A stretch of 64,000 nucleotides of DNA from Dryocosmus kuriphilus (lineage: Eukaryota > Arthropoda > Insecta > Hymenoptera > Cynipidae), in the NCBI GenBank assembly GCA_038277395.1, contig CM076196.1:132553410-132617409 (forward strand), in the 5' to 3' direction. The notes under the pieces were generated by a model that saw only the letters and a list, made by a program, of their open reading frames with translations, searched no databases and was not told where the DNA came from. This document shows positions 22,740 through 35,230 of the stretch, in pieces. The number at the start of each line of letters is the position of its first letter. The first letter of the stretch is position 1. A program made the translations under genes and the position numbers.

Positions 22740-23476
22740 ATAAAAATGCTATAAAACAAAACAAAATAAAATAGAATGCAAGGAAAATAAAATAAATAAA
22801 TAAAACAAATAAAATAAAATAAAAGGAAAATAAAACAAAATAGAACAAAATGAAATAAAATAAAGTAAAACCAAGTGAAATAAAATTAAATAAAGTAAAA
22901 GGAAAATAAAGTAAAAGGAAATAACATTTTAAAAAGACAAAAATGAAATAAAATAAAAGGAAGACAAGATGAAATAAAAAAATAAATAAAAAAAAATTTA
23001 AAAAAAAGAAATAAAGTAAGCAAAATAAAATAAACAAAATAAAATAAAACAGAATGAAATAAAATAAAATAAAATAAAATAAATATAATAAAATTAAATC
23101 AAACGAAAAGAAATAAAATAAAAAGAAATAAAATTTAAAAAGGAGGAAAATGAAATAGAATAACACAAAAACGAAATAAAATAAAAATAAAAGGAAGACA
23201 AAATAAAGTAAAACAAAATAAAAATAAAATAAAAATAAAAAAAAAATGAAATGAAATAAACAAAAAAATAAATAAAACAAAATGAAATACAATAAACCAA
23301 AATAAATATAATAAAATGAAATCAAACGAAAAGAAATAAAATAAAATAAAAGGAACATAAAATAATTTAAATAAAGGGAAAATAAAATAAATAAAACAAA
23401 AGGAAAATAAAACAAAATAAAATAAATAAAATAAAACAAAATGAAATAAAGTAAAGTAAAACAGAGTGACATAAAA
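22740..23476. repeat. TAAAA-type array, U1 left part
   Basis: Degenerate (TAAAA)n with CAAAA, GAAAA and AAGGA variants, aligned in order with 44240-44560 of U2. Ends at the (TTGA)n tail of LINE3a with CAGAGTGACATAAAA, which also flanks LINE3b on the other strand. Phe/Leu/Ile/Tyr-rich frames here are artefacts. Confidence 0.85.
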
Positions 23477-23832
23477 TTGATTGATTGATTGATTCCTTTA
23501 TTACTCTCCCTTATGGGTTTAAAGGGCTCCGTTCCCTTTACATCCTTTACATTTTCACTTAACTACTATGCCTCATGCTTATCTTAACCTATTATCGCTT
23601 CACTATGTACAAATCCTTAAATACTATCTTACTATCTATTATCTAATCTAACAAGAGCGCGAGACCTTCCAGGGCTTCCGTTGCCTCTTACCATTACTAT
23701 CCAAGTTTTTCCAAGTCACGCAACACTAATTTTTCTTCGACTTTGGTTTTCTCCTCCCTCATACATACCCTCTTCCCTTTTCTGTTCTAAGATCTTCACC
23801 CAGTTTTCCCCTTGTCCACAACCGCTCAGTAT

Positions 23833-26800
23833 CTACCTAACATTATCTACAACGCTCTTTCCCCCTTCCTCTTCGCCTGTGCACCTCTCCAGCACGTGCT
23901 CCCATGATTCCCTTTCATACCTAAATACCCTGCACATCTTCATTTCTTCACTCATCCAATATTTACATTCATTCATGCCTTCACCCATTCTGAAACATAC
24001 CATCCTCGCCCACCTGCACTCCTTTTTCAATTTCCCTAAATATTCTGGGCGCCCTTCCATCTTGACGAATTTATATATACTATTTATTATATTTTGACCC
24101 TATAATCTTTTCCCACCTCTTCTCTTCCTGCTTCTTACTCATTTCCCCTTCCATTTCCTGCCACTCCCTCCCCTCGTCCCACATTCTCCATTCCCTTCTA
24201 ACTTGCCATCTCTCTTCCCCGCATTTTGAATGTCCCGTGTTACCCCTCCTCTCTCTGTTTATTAATTCCTATCGGCACACTTGTGCTATTTTGCTACCCT
24301 TACCAATCTTAAGTTTTTCTTCGAAATTCCAGACCCTTTTTCTCTGCCTTATCACCAATTTCTCTCTCCCTGTTTCTTCTCTCAACATAGAACCTGGGCA
24401 GTTTCAGCTTACTCCGACAACCCATCTCAGACATCTTTCTTGCATGTTTTCTACCTTCTTGTACTCCTTCCATCCCTATATTTCCACTTCATAAAACATC
24501 ACTGACCATACCAGCGAGTTCAACAGCCATAATCTCATCTTCCAGTCCTCTTTGAATCTTCTTTTTCCAATCCCCCACACTTGACCCATCACCTGACTCG
24601 CACTTTACATCCTTTTTTTCACCTGTAGCTCATTTACACCTCCCGCTTCGAACCAAAATCCAAAATAACAAAATTGCTCTACCATTTCCACCATTCCTCC
24701 AGTTATTTTCCATCCATACTTTACTTCATTCTTCCTCTTTCTAAAAAACACTATTTTTATCTTCGTCATATTGATTGTCAAATCTTTCTCTCTACCATAA
24801 TCTTCGAATCCTTTCATTAGCAAGCTCATTCCATTTTCATTCTCCGCTAGAAGCACCACATCGTCCGTGTACGCAAGTTAGTATATTCTTTTATTTCCTA
24901 GCACTGTACCTCCTTTACCATCTTTTCCATTTTCTCTTCTACGTCTGCTAACATTATGCTAAATAACAATGGGCTTAGCGGACACCCTTGCCTAGAACCC
25001 TCCCTGCCCAAAACTCCTCCCCTTTCTGTTCCCCGATCCTCACCCTTGTCTTCGTCTGCGTAAAGACCTCTTTTATCGGTCTCAATCAGCTTTTCGTCGA
25101 CCCACCTTTCTTTCATTGCCTTCCATAAAACTTTCCTGTTCACCGAGTCGAAAGCTGCCTTAAAATCTACGAAGAGTGCAACTAGCGTTCCTTTTTCTGT
25201 CCCAGGTTCTTGTTGACTAGATAATTCAGAACGAAAATGATATCCACTGTTCTCATCCCCTTCCTGAATCCTGTTTGATTGTGTGGAATACTTTCATTCT
25301 CTTCTACCTGTTCTTCTAATTACTTCCTAAGCACTTCCGCGAAAATTTTATACGTTACTGGCAAGAGAGTGACTCCTCTATAATCTCCCACCTTCCCTTA
25401 ATAACGGAACTAACAAACCTATTCTCCACTCCTTGGGCCATCCTTCCCCTCTCCATACTCTTCTACATACTTCCCAGATCTCTTCTCTAATCCTTCTTCC
25501 TCCAAACTTCAACGCTTCATTCTCCATCCCATCCTCTCCTGTCGCCTTGTTTCTTTTTAACTTCTCAATTGCTTAATTCATCACCAATCTGCTCACCTCA
25601 TTCCCCCCTTCCATTCCTCCCTCCTTGCACTTTCTGCCTTCCCCCTTTCCTTTGATATCCACGCCTCCTAGAAATTTCTTAAGTATACCGTCCATTCCTC
25701 CATATTTATTTCTTCACTGATCTCTTTCCATCCACACCTCTCTTTATTGATCACCTCCCATTCTCTTCCTTCCTTTATTGCTTTCGTTACCTCCTCCATG
25801 CCCCTCATCTTCTCCTATTGTCTTTTCACATCTAGTAATTTCTCGTGTTCCCTTTCCTTTTATTATATTCCCTTCTGTCTATCTCTCCTCTTCTCCAATC
25901 TTTAAACGATAATTTCATACGTTCTTTACTCTCTATACATTCCACGTCCCACCATCCTCTTTTCTCCCTTCTTTCCCCCTCACTTGGCCTAATTTCTTCC
26001 ACTATCTTCTCTACCCTTTCCTTTATCATACACAAGATCGCATCCACGCCTTCCCCCTCCCCAATCATATTATTCTCTTCTTCCAGTCACTCCGTATATT
26101 CTTTTACTTTTATCAACTCCCCACTTGCCCATCTTTGCTTTCTTTCTTGTTACTCCCTCCTCCTTCCTTCTCTCTCTTCTCCCATTCCAAAATTTCAACG
26201 TTGCAATCACCGGGAAGTGTCCTGACCCTATTTCGTTCCCTACTACCATTCTTTCCAACGGCCTCCTTATCCTTTCCTCTGCCAGAATGTAGTCTATTAC
26301 TGTTTCTCCTTTTGTTGCAAATGTAATCTCCCCTTCCTCATCCCCCTCTGAGTTCCCATTACAAACAATTCATCCTGTTTCTCCCAGAATTTACAGCAGA
26401 GTCCTACCCTCCTGGTCCACCTATTTATGTTTAGATTTTCTCCTGAAAGTCTCACTCTCTTCATCCCATATTTCCCCTCCCTGTTCCCCTGTCGAAGCAT
26501 TCAGATCGCCTCATATCAAAACCAATTCATCATCCTTTTTCGCCACCCATTTCCTAATCACACTCCCAACTTCTTCTTCTCTCCCCTTGTCCTGTAGATG
26601 CAAACTATCCTCATCTTTCTTCTTCCTATTGTCACCATTCTCGTCATTACTCCACCTGTTCCCTCAAATCCCATTTCTATTCTCTCTGCACTTATCAATT
26701 CATTCCTTACTCCTGACACCATGCCTCCTTTCTTTCTTCCTTTTACCTTCTCTTTCTTTACCTCTTGCATCTTCTATATATATACCTTGGGTAACTTTCT

Positions 26801-26932
26801 CCTCACCCTCCTCCAATCCTTCTCATCTACCCAGCTTTCACTCAACATCACTACATCCCATTTCCTCTCCTCTTTCCAGAATCCTTCATCTTTATTCATT
26901 AGTCGTGATACATTCCAAAACGCTACTCTCAT
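23833..26932 (-). pseudogene. LINE3a ORF2: endonuclease, reverse transcriptase, Zn-finger tail
   Basis: Start MRVAFWNVS at 26932. Endonuclease then runs to about 25830 (GNEIGSGHFPVIATLKFWNG, KRGWWDVECIE). Reverse transcriptase about 25600-24600: the conserved GREGSRQGCPLSPLLFSIML motif, then a TKIKIVFFRKRKNEVKYGW segment; the catalytic YADD motif region is frame-broken (YTDD-type reading). The C-terminus has CRVFRYERESWEHVLERC, a Cys/His cluster with one Cys replaced by Phe. Broken in at least six places. More decayed than LINE3b. Confidence 0.8.
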
Positions 26933-26969
26933 TTCTTTTTTCCTTCCTTTCTCCCTTCTTTCTTCTTGA

Positions 26970-28375
26970 CGACCACTCGCTATTTTTGTGGAAACCCCGT
27001 CACTCCGGCTTCTCCTGCTTCTTTCCTTTCACCCTCTACTGTTTCCATTATCTCCTCTCTTTTACCACTGGCCTTTGTTTCTTCCCCTCGTCGCCATGTA
27101 ACCTCCCGATACATTTCACACAATTTTCCTTTCTCTTCGTCCCATATCCACACAATACCGTTTACTCATATCCTGTCTTTCCCTATCCATACCGTGTTCG
27201 CTTTCATTCTTTTACTCCATGCTTTCTGTTTCATTATCCACTTTCTTCTTCTTTCATTCCACGTCATATCCTCCTCTATTATTTCTTGCCTCCCCTTTAA
27301 AGCTTTCTTTTTTCTCATACTATTATCTTTTTCTTCCTCACTTCTCACTTTCATTATATATACACTCCATTTACCTTTATTCTTCCTTCCCAATCCATTT
27401 ACCTCTTCCACGTGCACTTTTGTCCCAATTTCCCCTACCAACCCTTCCATTTCTTCTCTTACTGATTCTCTATCCACTTTCATTCCTCTAGTCACTATAT
27501 TTCTACTACGTTTCGTCTTCTCTTCTTTTTCCGTTTTCCTTTCTAATTCTCTCAATCTTTATTTCATTCTCACATTTCCTAGGATAACATTCTCATTCAA
27601 TTCTTTTATTTTATATTCTTCTCTTTCCCCTTCATCCACTTTCTTTCTGTCCTCAGACTTACATTCTATTTTTCTCATTTTTTCTTTCAACTTTTCAATA
27701 TCAAGTTTTCTCTCTTTCTCACTGATTTTTTGCTTTTTCCCGATATCCTCCAACTGTTTCCAAACCTTATCTCTTTCTTGCCGACACACCAGATCCCATT
27801 CTTCCCACTTTTCTCTAACTTTCCTCATTCCCTCCCAGACCACATGCCCTCTCTTTTGCATGGCATTCAGACTGCGGTTCGTTTCCTCTCTAAACCCTAT
27901 AATGAGACTTTCCAGATTTTCTAGATCGACTTTCCCTTTTGCCTTATTCCTTTCCGGTGGAGACTTTTTCTTAAGCTTTTTCCGCAATTTTTCTTCTCCC
28001 TGTTCATTCCCTTCTTCTTCCCTCGATCTTTTACCATCATGCGTCTTGTCCCCCTCTTAGCTTTTATCTGTTAAACCTCCCCCTGTCTCCACTTGATAAA
28101 AAGTTTTCTCGATCCTAGACTGCTAGATCTCGATCTACTAAGCAGTTCCCGATTTGACGGTCTACCTCGAGTCCTTCTGTCTGCTAGTCCCCCTTCTTTC
28201 GCCCCCTCACAAAGTTTTCCGGAGTTGTAAACTGCCTCTCTCCATCATCAGCACTATCCCCGGCATCACGCTTACCCCTCCCTGTTTCGCCGGCCACAGT
28301 AGGCTCATTAGCACCAAAGTTATCTACCTGCTGCTGCCCTCTACTGGCACCCGTTGGGCTGCTCATTGTAAACAT
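26970..28375 (-). pseudogene. LINE3a ORF1
   Basis: N-terminus MFTMSSPTGASRGQQQVDN at 28375, then a long charged coiled coil (27987-27559; KLDIEKLKEKMRKIE) and a conserved central block (SRNIVTRGMKVDRESVREEM; SVYIMKVRSEEEKDNSMRKK; DMTWNERRRKWIMKQKAWS) that resembles the RNA-binding domain of L1-type ORF1 proteins in layout. Likely an RNA-binding chaperone in the parent element. Several frameshifts and stops. Confidence 0.7.
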
Positions 28376-28629
28376 GCTGGTCTAACTTACCGATCTGCTA
28401 TCCCTTATCTTCCCTCTCACTTTTCCGACCTCGTCAACTAACCTCTAAACTCTCACTTTCGACTTTTATTTCAACCCTTTCAAATTTACAAAACAACTCC
28501 CCCACACTACCACACAACCCTTTCACTACACTTACCTCCCTGATTGCCTTTCACCTCAATCTCACCTCCACACACGTCGCTAAAAATCAAAAAAGATAGC
28601 ACAAAGTCAACATGCGTACTTTAACTTTC

Positions 28630-29594
28630 TTTATTCTATTTTTTCCTTTTATATTGTTTTATTATATTATGCTCTATTTTATTTTATTTTGCTTCGTTTT
28701 ATTTTAGTCCATTTTATTTTATTTTATTTTATTTTATTCCAGTAATCTTATTTTATCTTATTTCGTTTTGTTTTATTATATTTTATTTATTTCACTTAAT
28801 TTTATTGTATTCTATTTTTTAAAATTTGATTATACTTATTTTGCTTTGTTCCATTTATTCTATCATATTTTTTTTATTTTTTTCATTTCATTTCGTTTTA
28901 TTGTATTTTGCCTGGCTCTATTATATTTGATCTTATATTGTTTTATTTTCCTTTTCCTTTATTCCATTTTTTTTTTGTTTTATTTTATTTTCGATTTATT
29001 TTATTTTATTTCGTTTTATTTTATTTTACTTTCCTTTTGTCTTATTTTACTCCGTTTTTTCATTCTATTTCATTTTCCTTCTCTTTTATTTTATTTCGTT
29101 TTGCTTTATTTTATTTTATTTCGTGATGCTTTGTTTTACTTTATTCACCTTTTATTTTATTTCACTTGGTTCCCTTTTTTTACCTTACTTTATCTTGTAT
29201 TATTTTATTTTGTTTTACTTTATTCTATTTGATTTTATCTTATTCTATTTTATTTGGCTCTATTTTACTTCAGTTTATTTTATTCGCCTTGTTTTCTTTT
29301 CTTTTATTTCCTTTTAGTTTATTTTATGTCTTTCTGTTTTATTTTATTTTTTTCTATTCTATGTTATTTCATTTTCGTCTTATTTTATTTTATTTTTGTT
29401 AGTTTGATTTCATTTTATTATATTTATTTTATTTAATTTTATTGTATTTCATTTTGTTTTATTTTATTTTGTTTCCTTTTATTTTATTTTATTTCGTTTT
29501 GTTTTCTTGCATTCCATTTTCCTCCTTTTTTAATTTCATTTCCCTTTGTTTTATTATATTTTCCTTTTACTTTATTTAATCTTATTTCACTCGG
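28630..29594. repeat. TTTTA-type array between the two LINEs, inverted relative to the rest of U1
   Basis: TTTTA-rich on the plus strand, whereas both flanking array parts in U1 (22740-23476 and 34713-34780) are TAAAA-rich. The order of variants matches U3 (61.7-62.5 kb) and the reverse complement of U2 (44.55-45.45 kb), so it is an ordered relic and has been flipped in U1. Apparent membrane-protein frames are artefacts. Confidence 0.85.
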
Positions 29595-29864
29595 CTTCCG
29601 TTTCCGGTACCGAAAGGTAAAGTACGCGTGTTGATTCTGTGCTATCTTTTTTGGTTTTGGCGACGTGTGTGGAGGAGAGATTGAGGTGAAAGGCGATAAG
29701 GGAGGTGAGTGTGGTGAAAGGGTTGTGTGGTAGTGTGGGGGAGTTGTTTTGTAAAGTTGAAAGGGTTGAAACGAAAGTCGAAAGTGAGAGTGTAGAGGTT
29801 AGTTGACGAGATCGGAAAAGTAAAAGGCAAGATAAGGGACAGCAGATCGGTAAGATAGACCAGC

Positions 29865-31105
29865 ATGTTTACAATAAGGAGCCCAACGGGGGCCAGTCGA
29901 GGGCAGCAGCAGGTAGATAACGTCGGTGATGATGAGCCTACTGTGGCCGGCGAAACACGGAGAGCTAAGGGTGACGCCGGGAATAGTACTGATGATGGAG
30001 AGAGGCAGTTTACAACGCCGGGAAACTTTCTGAGGAGGGAGAAAGAAGGGGCACTAGCCGACAGAAGGACTCGAGGTAGACCGTTAAATCGGGAACTGCT
30101 AAGTAGATCGAGATCTAGTAGTCTAGGATCGAGACAACTTTTTATCAAGTGGAGACAGGGGGGAGGTTTAACGGATAAAAGTGATGAGGGGGACACGACG
30201 GATGATAGTTAAAGATCAAGGGAAGAAGATGGGAATGAACAGGGAGAAGAGAAATTGCGGAAAAAGCTTAAGAAAAAGTCTCCACCGGAGTGGAATAAGG
30301 CAAAAGGGAAAGCCGATCTAGAAAATCTGGAAAGTATCATTATAGGGTTCAGAGAGGAAACGAACCGCAGTCTGAATGTCATGCAAAAGAGAGGGGATGA
30401 GGTCTGGGAGGAAATGAGGAAAGTTAGAGAAAAGTGGGAGGAATGGGATCTTGTGTAGCGGCAAGAAAAGGATAAGGTTTGGAAACACTTGGAGGTATTG
30501 GGAAAAAGCAATGAATCAGTGAGAAAGAGAGAAAACTTGATATGGAAAAGTTGGAAGAAAGAGTGATGAATCTAGAATGTAAGTCTGAGGACAGAAAGAA
30601 AGTGGATGAAGGGGAAAGAGAAGAAGAGAAAATAAAAGAATTGAGTGAGAATGTTATCTTAGAAAATCTGAGAATGAAATCAAGGTTGAGAGAATTAGAA
30701 AGGAAAATGGAAAAAGAAGAGAAGACGAAACGTAGTAGAAATATAGTGATTAGAGGAATGAAAGTGGATAGCGAATCAGGAGGAGAAGAAGTGGAAAGGT
30801 TGGTAGGGGAAATTGGGACAAAACTGCATGTGGAAGAGGTAAATGGAGTGGGAAGGAAGAATAAAGGTAAATCGAGTGTATATATAATGAAAGTGAGAAG
30901 TGAGCAAGAAAAAGATAATATTATGAGAAAAAAGAAAGCTTTAAAGGGGAGGCAAGAAATAATAGAGGAGGATATGACGTGGAACGAAAGAAGAAGAAAG
31001 TGGATAATGAAACAGAAAGCATGGAGTGAAAGAATGAAAGTGAACACGGTATGGATAGGGAAAGACAGGATGTGGGTATACGGTATTGTGTGGATATGGG
31101 ATTAA
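29865..31105 (+). pseudogene. LINE3b ORF1: coiled-coil RNA-binding protein, frameshifted
   Basis: MFTIRSPTGASRGQQQVDN starts at 29865. A low-complexity N-terminal region is followed by a basic segment (LRKKLKKKSPPEWNKAKGK), a coiled coil to about 30700, and the conserved block RSRNIVIRGMKVDSES, SSVYIMKVRSEQEKDNIM, EDMTWNERRRKWIMKQK to 31105. A stop at about 30210 and frame changes near 30460 and 30540 break it. Organisation resembles L1/CR1-type ORF1 chaperones; exact family not determined. Confidence 0.75.
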
Positions 31106-31307
31106 GAGAAAGGAAAATTGTGTGAAATGTATCGGGAGGTTACATGGCGACGAGGGGAAGAAACAAAGGCTAGTGATAGATGGGAGGAGATAATGGAAAC
31201 AGTAGAGGGCTAAAGCAAAGAAGGAGGAGAATGCGGAGTGACGGGGATTCCACAAAAATAGGGGGGGTCGTAAAAAAGAAAGAAGGGAGAAAGGAAGAAA
31301 AAAAGAA

Positions 31308-34300
31308 ATGAGAGTAGCGTTTTGGAATGTATCAGGTCTAATGAATAAAGATGAAGGATTCTATGAAGAGGTGAAGAAATGGGATGTAGTAATATTGAGT
31401 GAAACCTGGGTCGATGAGAAGGATTGGAAGAGGGTGAAGAGCAAGCTACCCGAGGGATATATATGGAAGATGCAAGTGGCAAAGAAAGAGAAGGTGAAGG
31501 GAAGAAAGAAAGGGGGCATGGTGTCAGGAGTAAGGAATGAATTGGTACGTGAAGAGAGAATAGAAATGGGATTTGAGGAAACAGGTGGAGTAATGACGAG
31601 AATGGTCAAGATGGGAAGAAGAAAGGTGAGGACAGTTTGCATCTACAGGAGAAGGGGAGAAGAAGAAGGTTGGAGTGTGATTAGGAACTGGGTGATGAAA
31701 AAGGATGATGAATTGATTTTAATAGGAGGCGATCTAAATGCTTTGACAGGGGAACAGGGAGGGGAAATATGGGAAGAAGAGAGTGAGACTTTTAGGAGAA
31801 AATCGGAACATAAACAGGTGCACCAGGAGGGTAAGACTCTGCTGGAAATTCTGGGAGAAACAGGATGGTTCATTAGTAATGGAAACACGGATGGGGATGA
31901 AGAAGGAGAGATTACATTTGCAGCAATAAAAGAAACAATAATAGACTACATTCTGACAGAGGAAAGGATAAGGAGGCTGTTGGAAAGAATGGAATTAGGG
32001 AACGAAATAGGGTCAGAACACTTCCCGGTAATTGCAACGTTGAAATGTTGGAATGGGAGAAGAGAGGGAAGGAAGAAGAAGGAGGGAGTGACAAGGAAGA
32101 AAGAAAAGATGGGCATGTGGGGAGTTGATAAAATAAGAGAATATACGGAAAGGTTGGAAGAAGAGAATACTATTATTGAAGAGGGGGAAGACATGGATGC
32201 GATGTTGTGTAAGATAAAGGAAAGGGTAGAGAAGATAGTGAAAGAAATTAGGCCGACTGAGGAGGAAAGAAGGGGGAAAAGAGGATGGTGGGACATGGAA
32301 TGTATAGAAGGTAAAGAACGTATGAAATTATCGTTAAAGGATTGGAGAAGAGGAGAGATAGACAGAAAGGAATATAATAAAAGAAAAAGGGAACACGAGA
32401 AATTACTATATGTGAAAAGACAATAGGAGTAGATGAGGTACATGGAGGAGGTAGAGAAAGCAATAAAAGAAGGAAGAGAATGGGAGGTGATCAATAGATA
32501 GAGATGTGGATTTAAAGGAATCAATGAAGAGATAAATATGGAGGAATGGACGGTATACTTAAGAAATTGCTAGGAGGCGTGGATAGCAAAGTGAAGGGGG
32601 AAGGCAGAAAGTGCAAGGAGGGAGGATTTGAAGGTGGGAATGAGGTGACAAGAGATGAGGTGAATCAAGCAATTGAGAAGTTAAAAAGAAACAAGGCGAC
32701 AGGAGAAGATGGGATGGAGGATGAAGCGTTGAAATTTGGAGGAAGAAGGATTAGAGAAGAGATCTGGGAAGTATGTAGAAGAGTATCGAGAGGGGAAGGA
32801 TGGCCCAAGGAGTGGAGAACAGGTTTGTAAGTTCCGTCATTAAAGTAAGGTAGGGGTAGAAAGGTGGAAGATTATAGCAGAATCACTCTCATGCCAGTAC
32901 CGTATAAAATTTACGCGGAGGTGCTTAGGAAGAGATTAGAAGATCAGGTAGAAGAGAAAGGAAGTATTCCACACAATCAAACAGGATTCAGAAAGGGGAT
33001 GAGAACAGTGGATAACATTTTGGTTCTGAATTATCTAGTCAACAAGAACCTGGGACAGAAAAAAAGGAAATCTAGTTGCACCCTTGGTAGATTGTAAGGC
33101 AGCTTTCGACTCGGTGAATAGGAAAGTTTTATGAAAGACAATGAAAGAGAGTGGAGTCGACGAAGAGTTGATTGAGAGGATAAAAGAGGTCTCTACGGAG
33201 ACGAAGACAAGGGTGAGAATCGGGGAACAGAAATAGGAGGAGTTTTGGACAGGGAGGGGTCTTAGGCAAGGGTGCCCGCTAAGTCCATTGCTATTTAGCA
33301 TTAAGTTAGGAGACCTAGAAGAGAAAATGGAAAAGAATGGTTAAGGAGGTGCTAGGAAGTAAAAGAATATACTCACTACCGTACGCGGACGATGTAGTGC
33401 TTCTAGCAGAGAATGAAAATCGAATGAGCTTGCTAATGAAAGGATCCGAAGAGTATGGTAGAGAGAAAGATTTGAAAATTAATGTGACGAAGACAAAAAT
33501 AGTGTGTTTTAGAAAGAGGAATAATGAAGTAAAGTATAGATGGAAGATAAATGGAGGAATGGTGGAAATGGTAGAGGAATTTTGTTATTTTGGATTTTGG
33601 TTCGAAGCGGGAGGTGTAAATGAGCTACAGGTGAAAAAAAGGATGTAAAGTGCGAGTAAGGTGATGGGTCAAGTGTGGGGGATTGGAAAAGAGAAGATTC
33701 AAAGAGGACTGGAAGATGAGATTATGGCTGTTTGACTCGCTGGTAAGGTCAGTGATGTGTTATGAAGTGGAAATATGGGGGTGGAAGGAGTACAAGAAGG
33801 TAGAAAACATGCAAGAAAGATTTCTGAGATGGGTTATGGGAGTAAGCTTGAACTGCCCAGGTTATATGTTGAGAGAAGAAACAGGGAGAGAGAAATTGGT
33901 GATAAGGCAGAGAAAAAGGGTCTGGAATTTCGAAGAGAAACTTAGGAGTGGTAAGGGTTGCAAAATAGCACAAGTGTGCCGACAGGAATTAATAAATAGA
34001 GAGAGGAGAGGTAACACGGGACATTCAAAATGGGAGGAAGAGAGATGGCAAGTTAGAAAGGAATGGAGAATGTGTGACGAGGGGAGGGAGTGGCAGGAAA
34101 TTGAAAGGGAAATGAGTCAAAAGCAGGTAGAGAAGAGGTGGGAAAAGATTATAGGGTCAAAATATAATAAATGATATAAATTTGTCAAGATGGAAGGAAT
34201 CCCAGAATATTTAGAGAAATTGAAAAAGGAGTGCAGGTGGGCCAGGATGATACGTTTCAGAATGGGCGAAGGCATGAATGAATGTAAATATTGGATGAGT

Positions 34301-34534
34301 GAAGAAATGAAGATGTGCAGGGTATGTAGGTATGAAAGGGAATCATGGGAGCACGTTTTGAAGAGGTGCACAGGCGAAGAGGAAGGGGGAAAGAGCGTGG
34401 TAGATAGTGTTAGGTGTATACTGAGCGGTTATGGAAAAAGGGAAAACTGGATGAAGAGCTTAGAAAAGAAAAGGGAAGAGAGTATGTATGGGGGAGGAGT
34501 AAACCAAAATCGAAGGAGAATTAGTGTTGCGTGA
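31308..34534 (+). pseudogene. LINE3b ORF2: endonuclease and reverse transcriptase, frameshifted
   Basis: MRVAFWNVSGLMNKDEG opens the endonuclease (31308-32100): WDVVILSETWVDE, ILIGGDLNALTGE, IDYILTEERI and GSEHFPVIATLK carry the expected Glu, Asp, Asn and His positions. The reverse transcriptase spans about 32640-33650: KRNKATGEDGMEDEALKFG, YSRITLMPVPYKIYAEVL, NQTGFRKGMRTVDNILVL, QGCPLSPLLFSI, and YSLPYADDVVLLAEN with both catalytic Asp. Thumb-like region 33683-34174, then a C-terminal Cys-Cys-His-Cys knuckle (CRVCRYERESWEHVLKRC). At least five frameshifts; better kept than LINE3a. Confidence 0.88.
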
Positions 34535-35180
34535 CTTGTAAAAGCTTGAAGATAGAAGCTTGATAGATAGTAAGATTGTATTTAAGAATTTGTACATAAT
34601 GATGCGATAATAGGTTAAGATAAGCATAAGGCATGGCGGTTAATTGAAATTGTAAAGGATGTAAAGGGAAGGGAGCCCTCAAACCCGTAAGCGAGAGTAA
34701 TAAACGTATCAAATAAAATATAACGAAACGAAATAAAATAAAATAAAAGAGAACAAAAAGAATAAAATTTGAGAAAAAAACTGACGGAGAAGAAGGGATG
34801 AAGAAAAGGAGAATCAGGGAAAAATGTTAGGGGAAATTGGATTAGGTGGAGAGGAGGTTTAGAGAGAAAAGGGAATTAGGGAGGAAAGTGGATAGATTGT
34901 GATCCTACAATAATCTTGGTCGACCTTACGAGGGACGCACAACTATGAAATGCTTAAATAATTCATTTCTTGGTAAATGTTAAGATCAAACAACGTTAGA
35001 CTTTTCAATTTTTTTTTCAATTTTCAATTTGTTGACAAAGTCAAAGACCGACCAACTTGAGTCTTATGTTTTACGAAATTCTTTGAAAAATATTACAGCA
35101 TATCTCTAGAATGTTATAAAATAGGTTTAAAGTGTTTTAAGTAATGCGTTTGTCAGTAATAATCGGAGAGTGAACCTATT

Positions 35181-35230
35181 TTAGAAATCTGAATTATTTA
35201 TCCAACTAATGTGAGAACTATCAAATCCTA
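35181..35230 (-). pseudogene. Chromodomain tail of a Polinton integrase, U1
   Basis: The minus strand reads LGFDSSHISWINNSDF and a stop, matching WLGFDDTHNSWIDKSTL of the 637-1546 integrase. U2 (45957-46006) and U3 (61131-61183) have GFDGSHNSWINNSDF. Distance from the small-ORF relic, insertions removed, is about the same as in the 1-1546 copy, supporting a decayed Polinton origin of U. Confidence 0.6.

Larger units (their letters stand above)
23477..28625 (-). mobile_element. LINE3a, endonuclease-type non-LTR retrotransposon, minus strand
   Basis: About 5.1 kb, apparently near full length: 3' end with a (TCAA)-type tail at 23477-23495, ORF2 23833-26932, ORF1 26970-28375, 5' UTR to about 28625. 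LINE3b (29595-34712) is the same family on the other strand; the two face each other 5' to 5'. ORF2 has an apurinic-type endonuclease followed by reverse transcriptase; I do not assign a clade. Many frameshifts; dead. Confidence 0.85.
29595..34712 (+). mobile_element. LINE3b, endonuclease-type non-LTR retrotransposon, plus strand
   Basis: About 5.1 kb. 5' UTR from about 29595, ORF1 29865-31105, ORF2 31308-34534, 3' UTR ending 'gagtaataaacgtatcaaataaaa' at 34712. Same family as LINE3a, inverted. The left flank on the opposite strand reads CCGAGTGAAATAAGA, matching the 3' flank of LINE3a (12 of 15), as expected if one target duplication was separated by an inversion. Confidence 0.88.

Noticed and set aside
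22702..23472. 256-residue Phe/Leu/Ile/Tyr-rich minus-strand frame that looks like a multi-pass membrane protein
   Set aside because: It is the translation of a degenerate TAAAA array; the same artefact appears at 28768-29402, 44564-45327 and 61816-62672.
26587..28060. Long Ser/Phe/Leu-rich plus-strand frames
   Set aside because: Antisense shadows of the purine-rich LINE3a coding strand; the minus strand carries the recognisable motifs.
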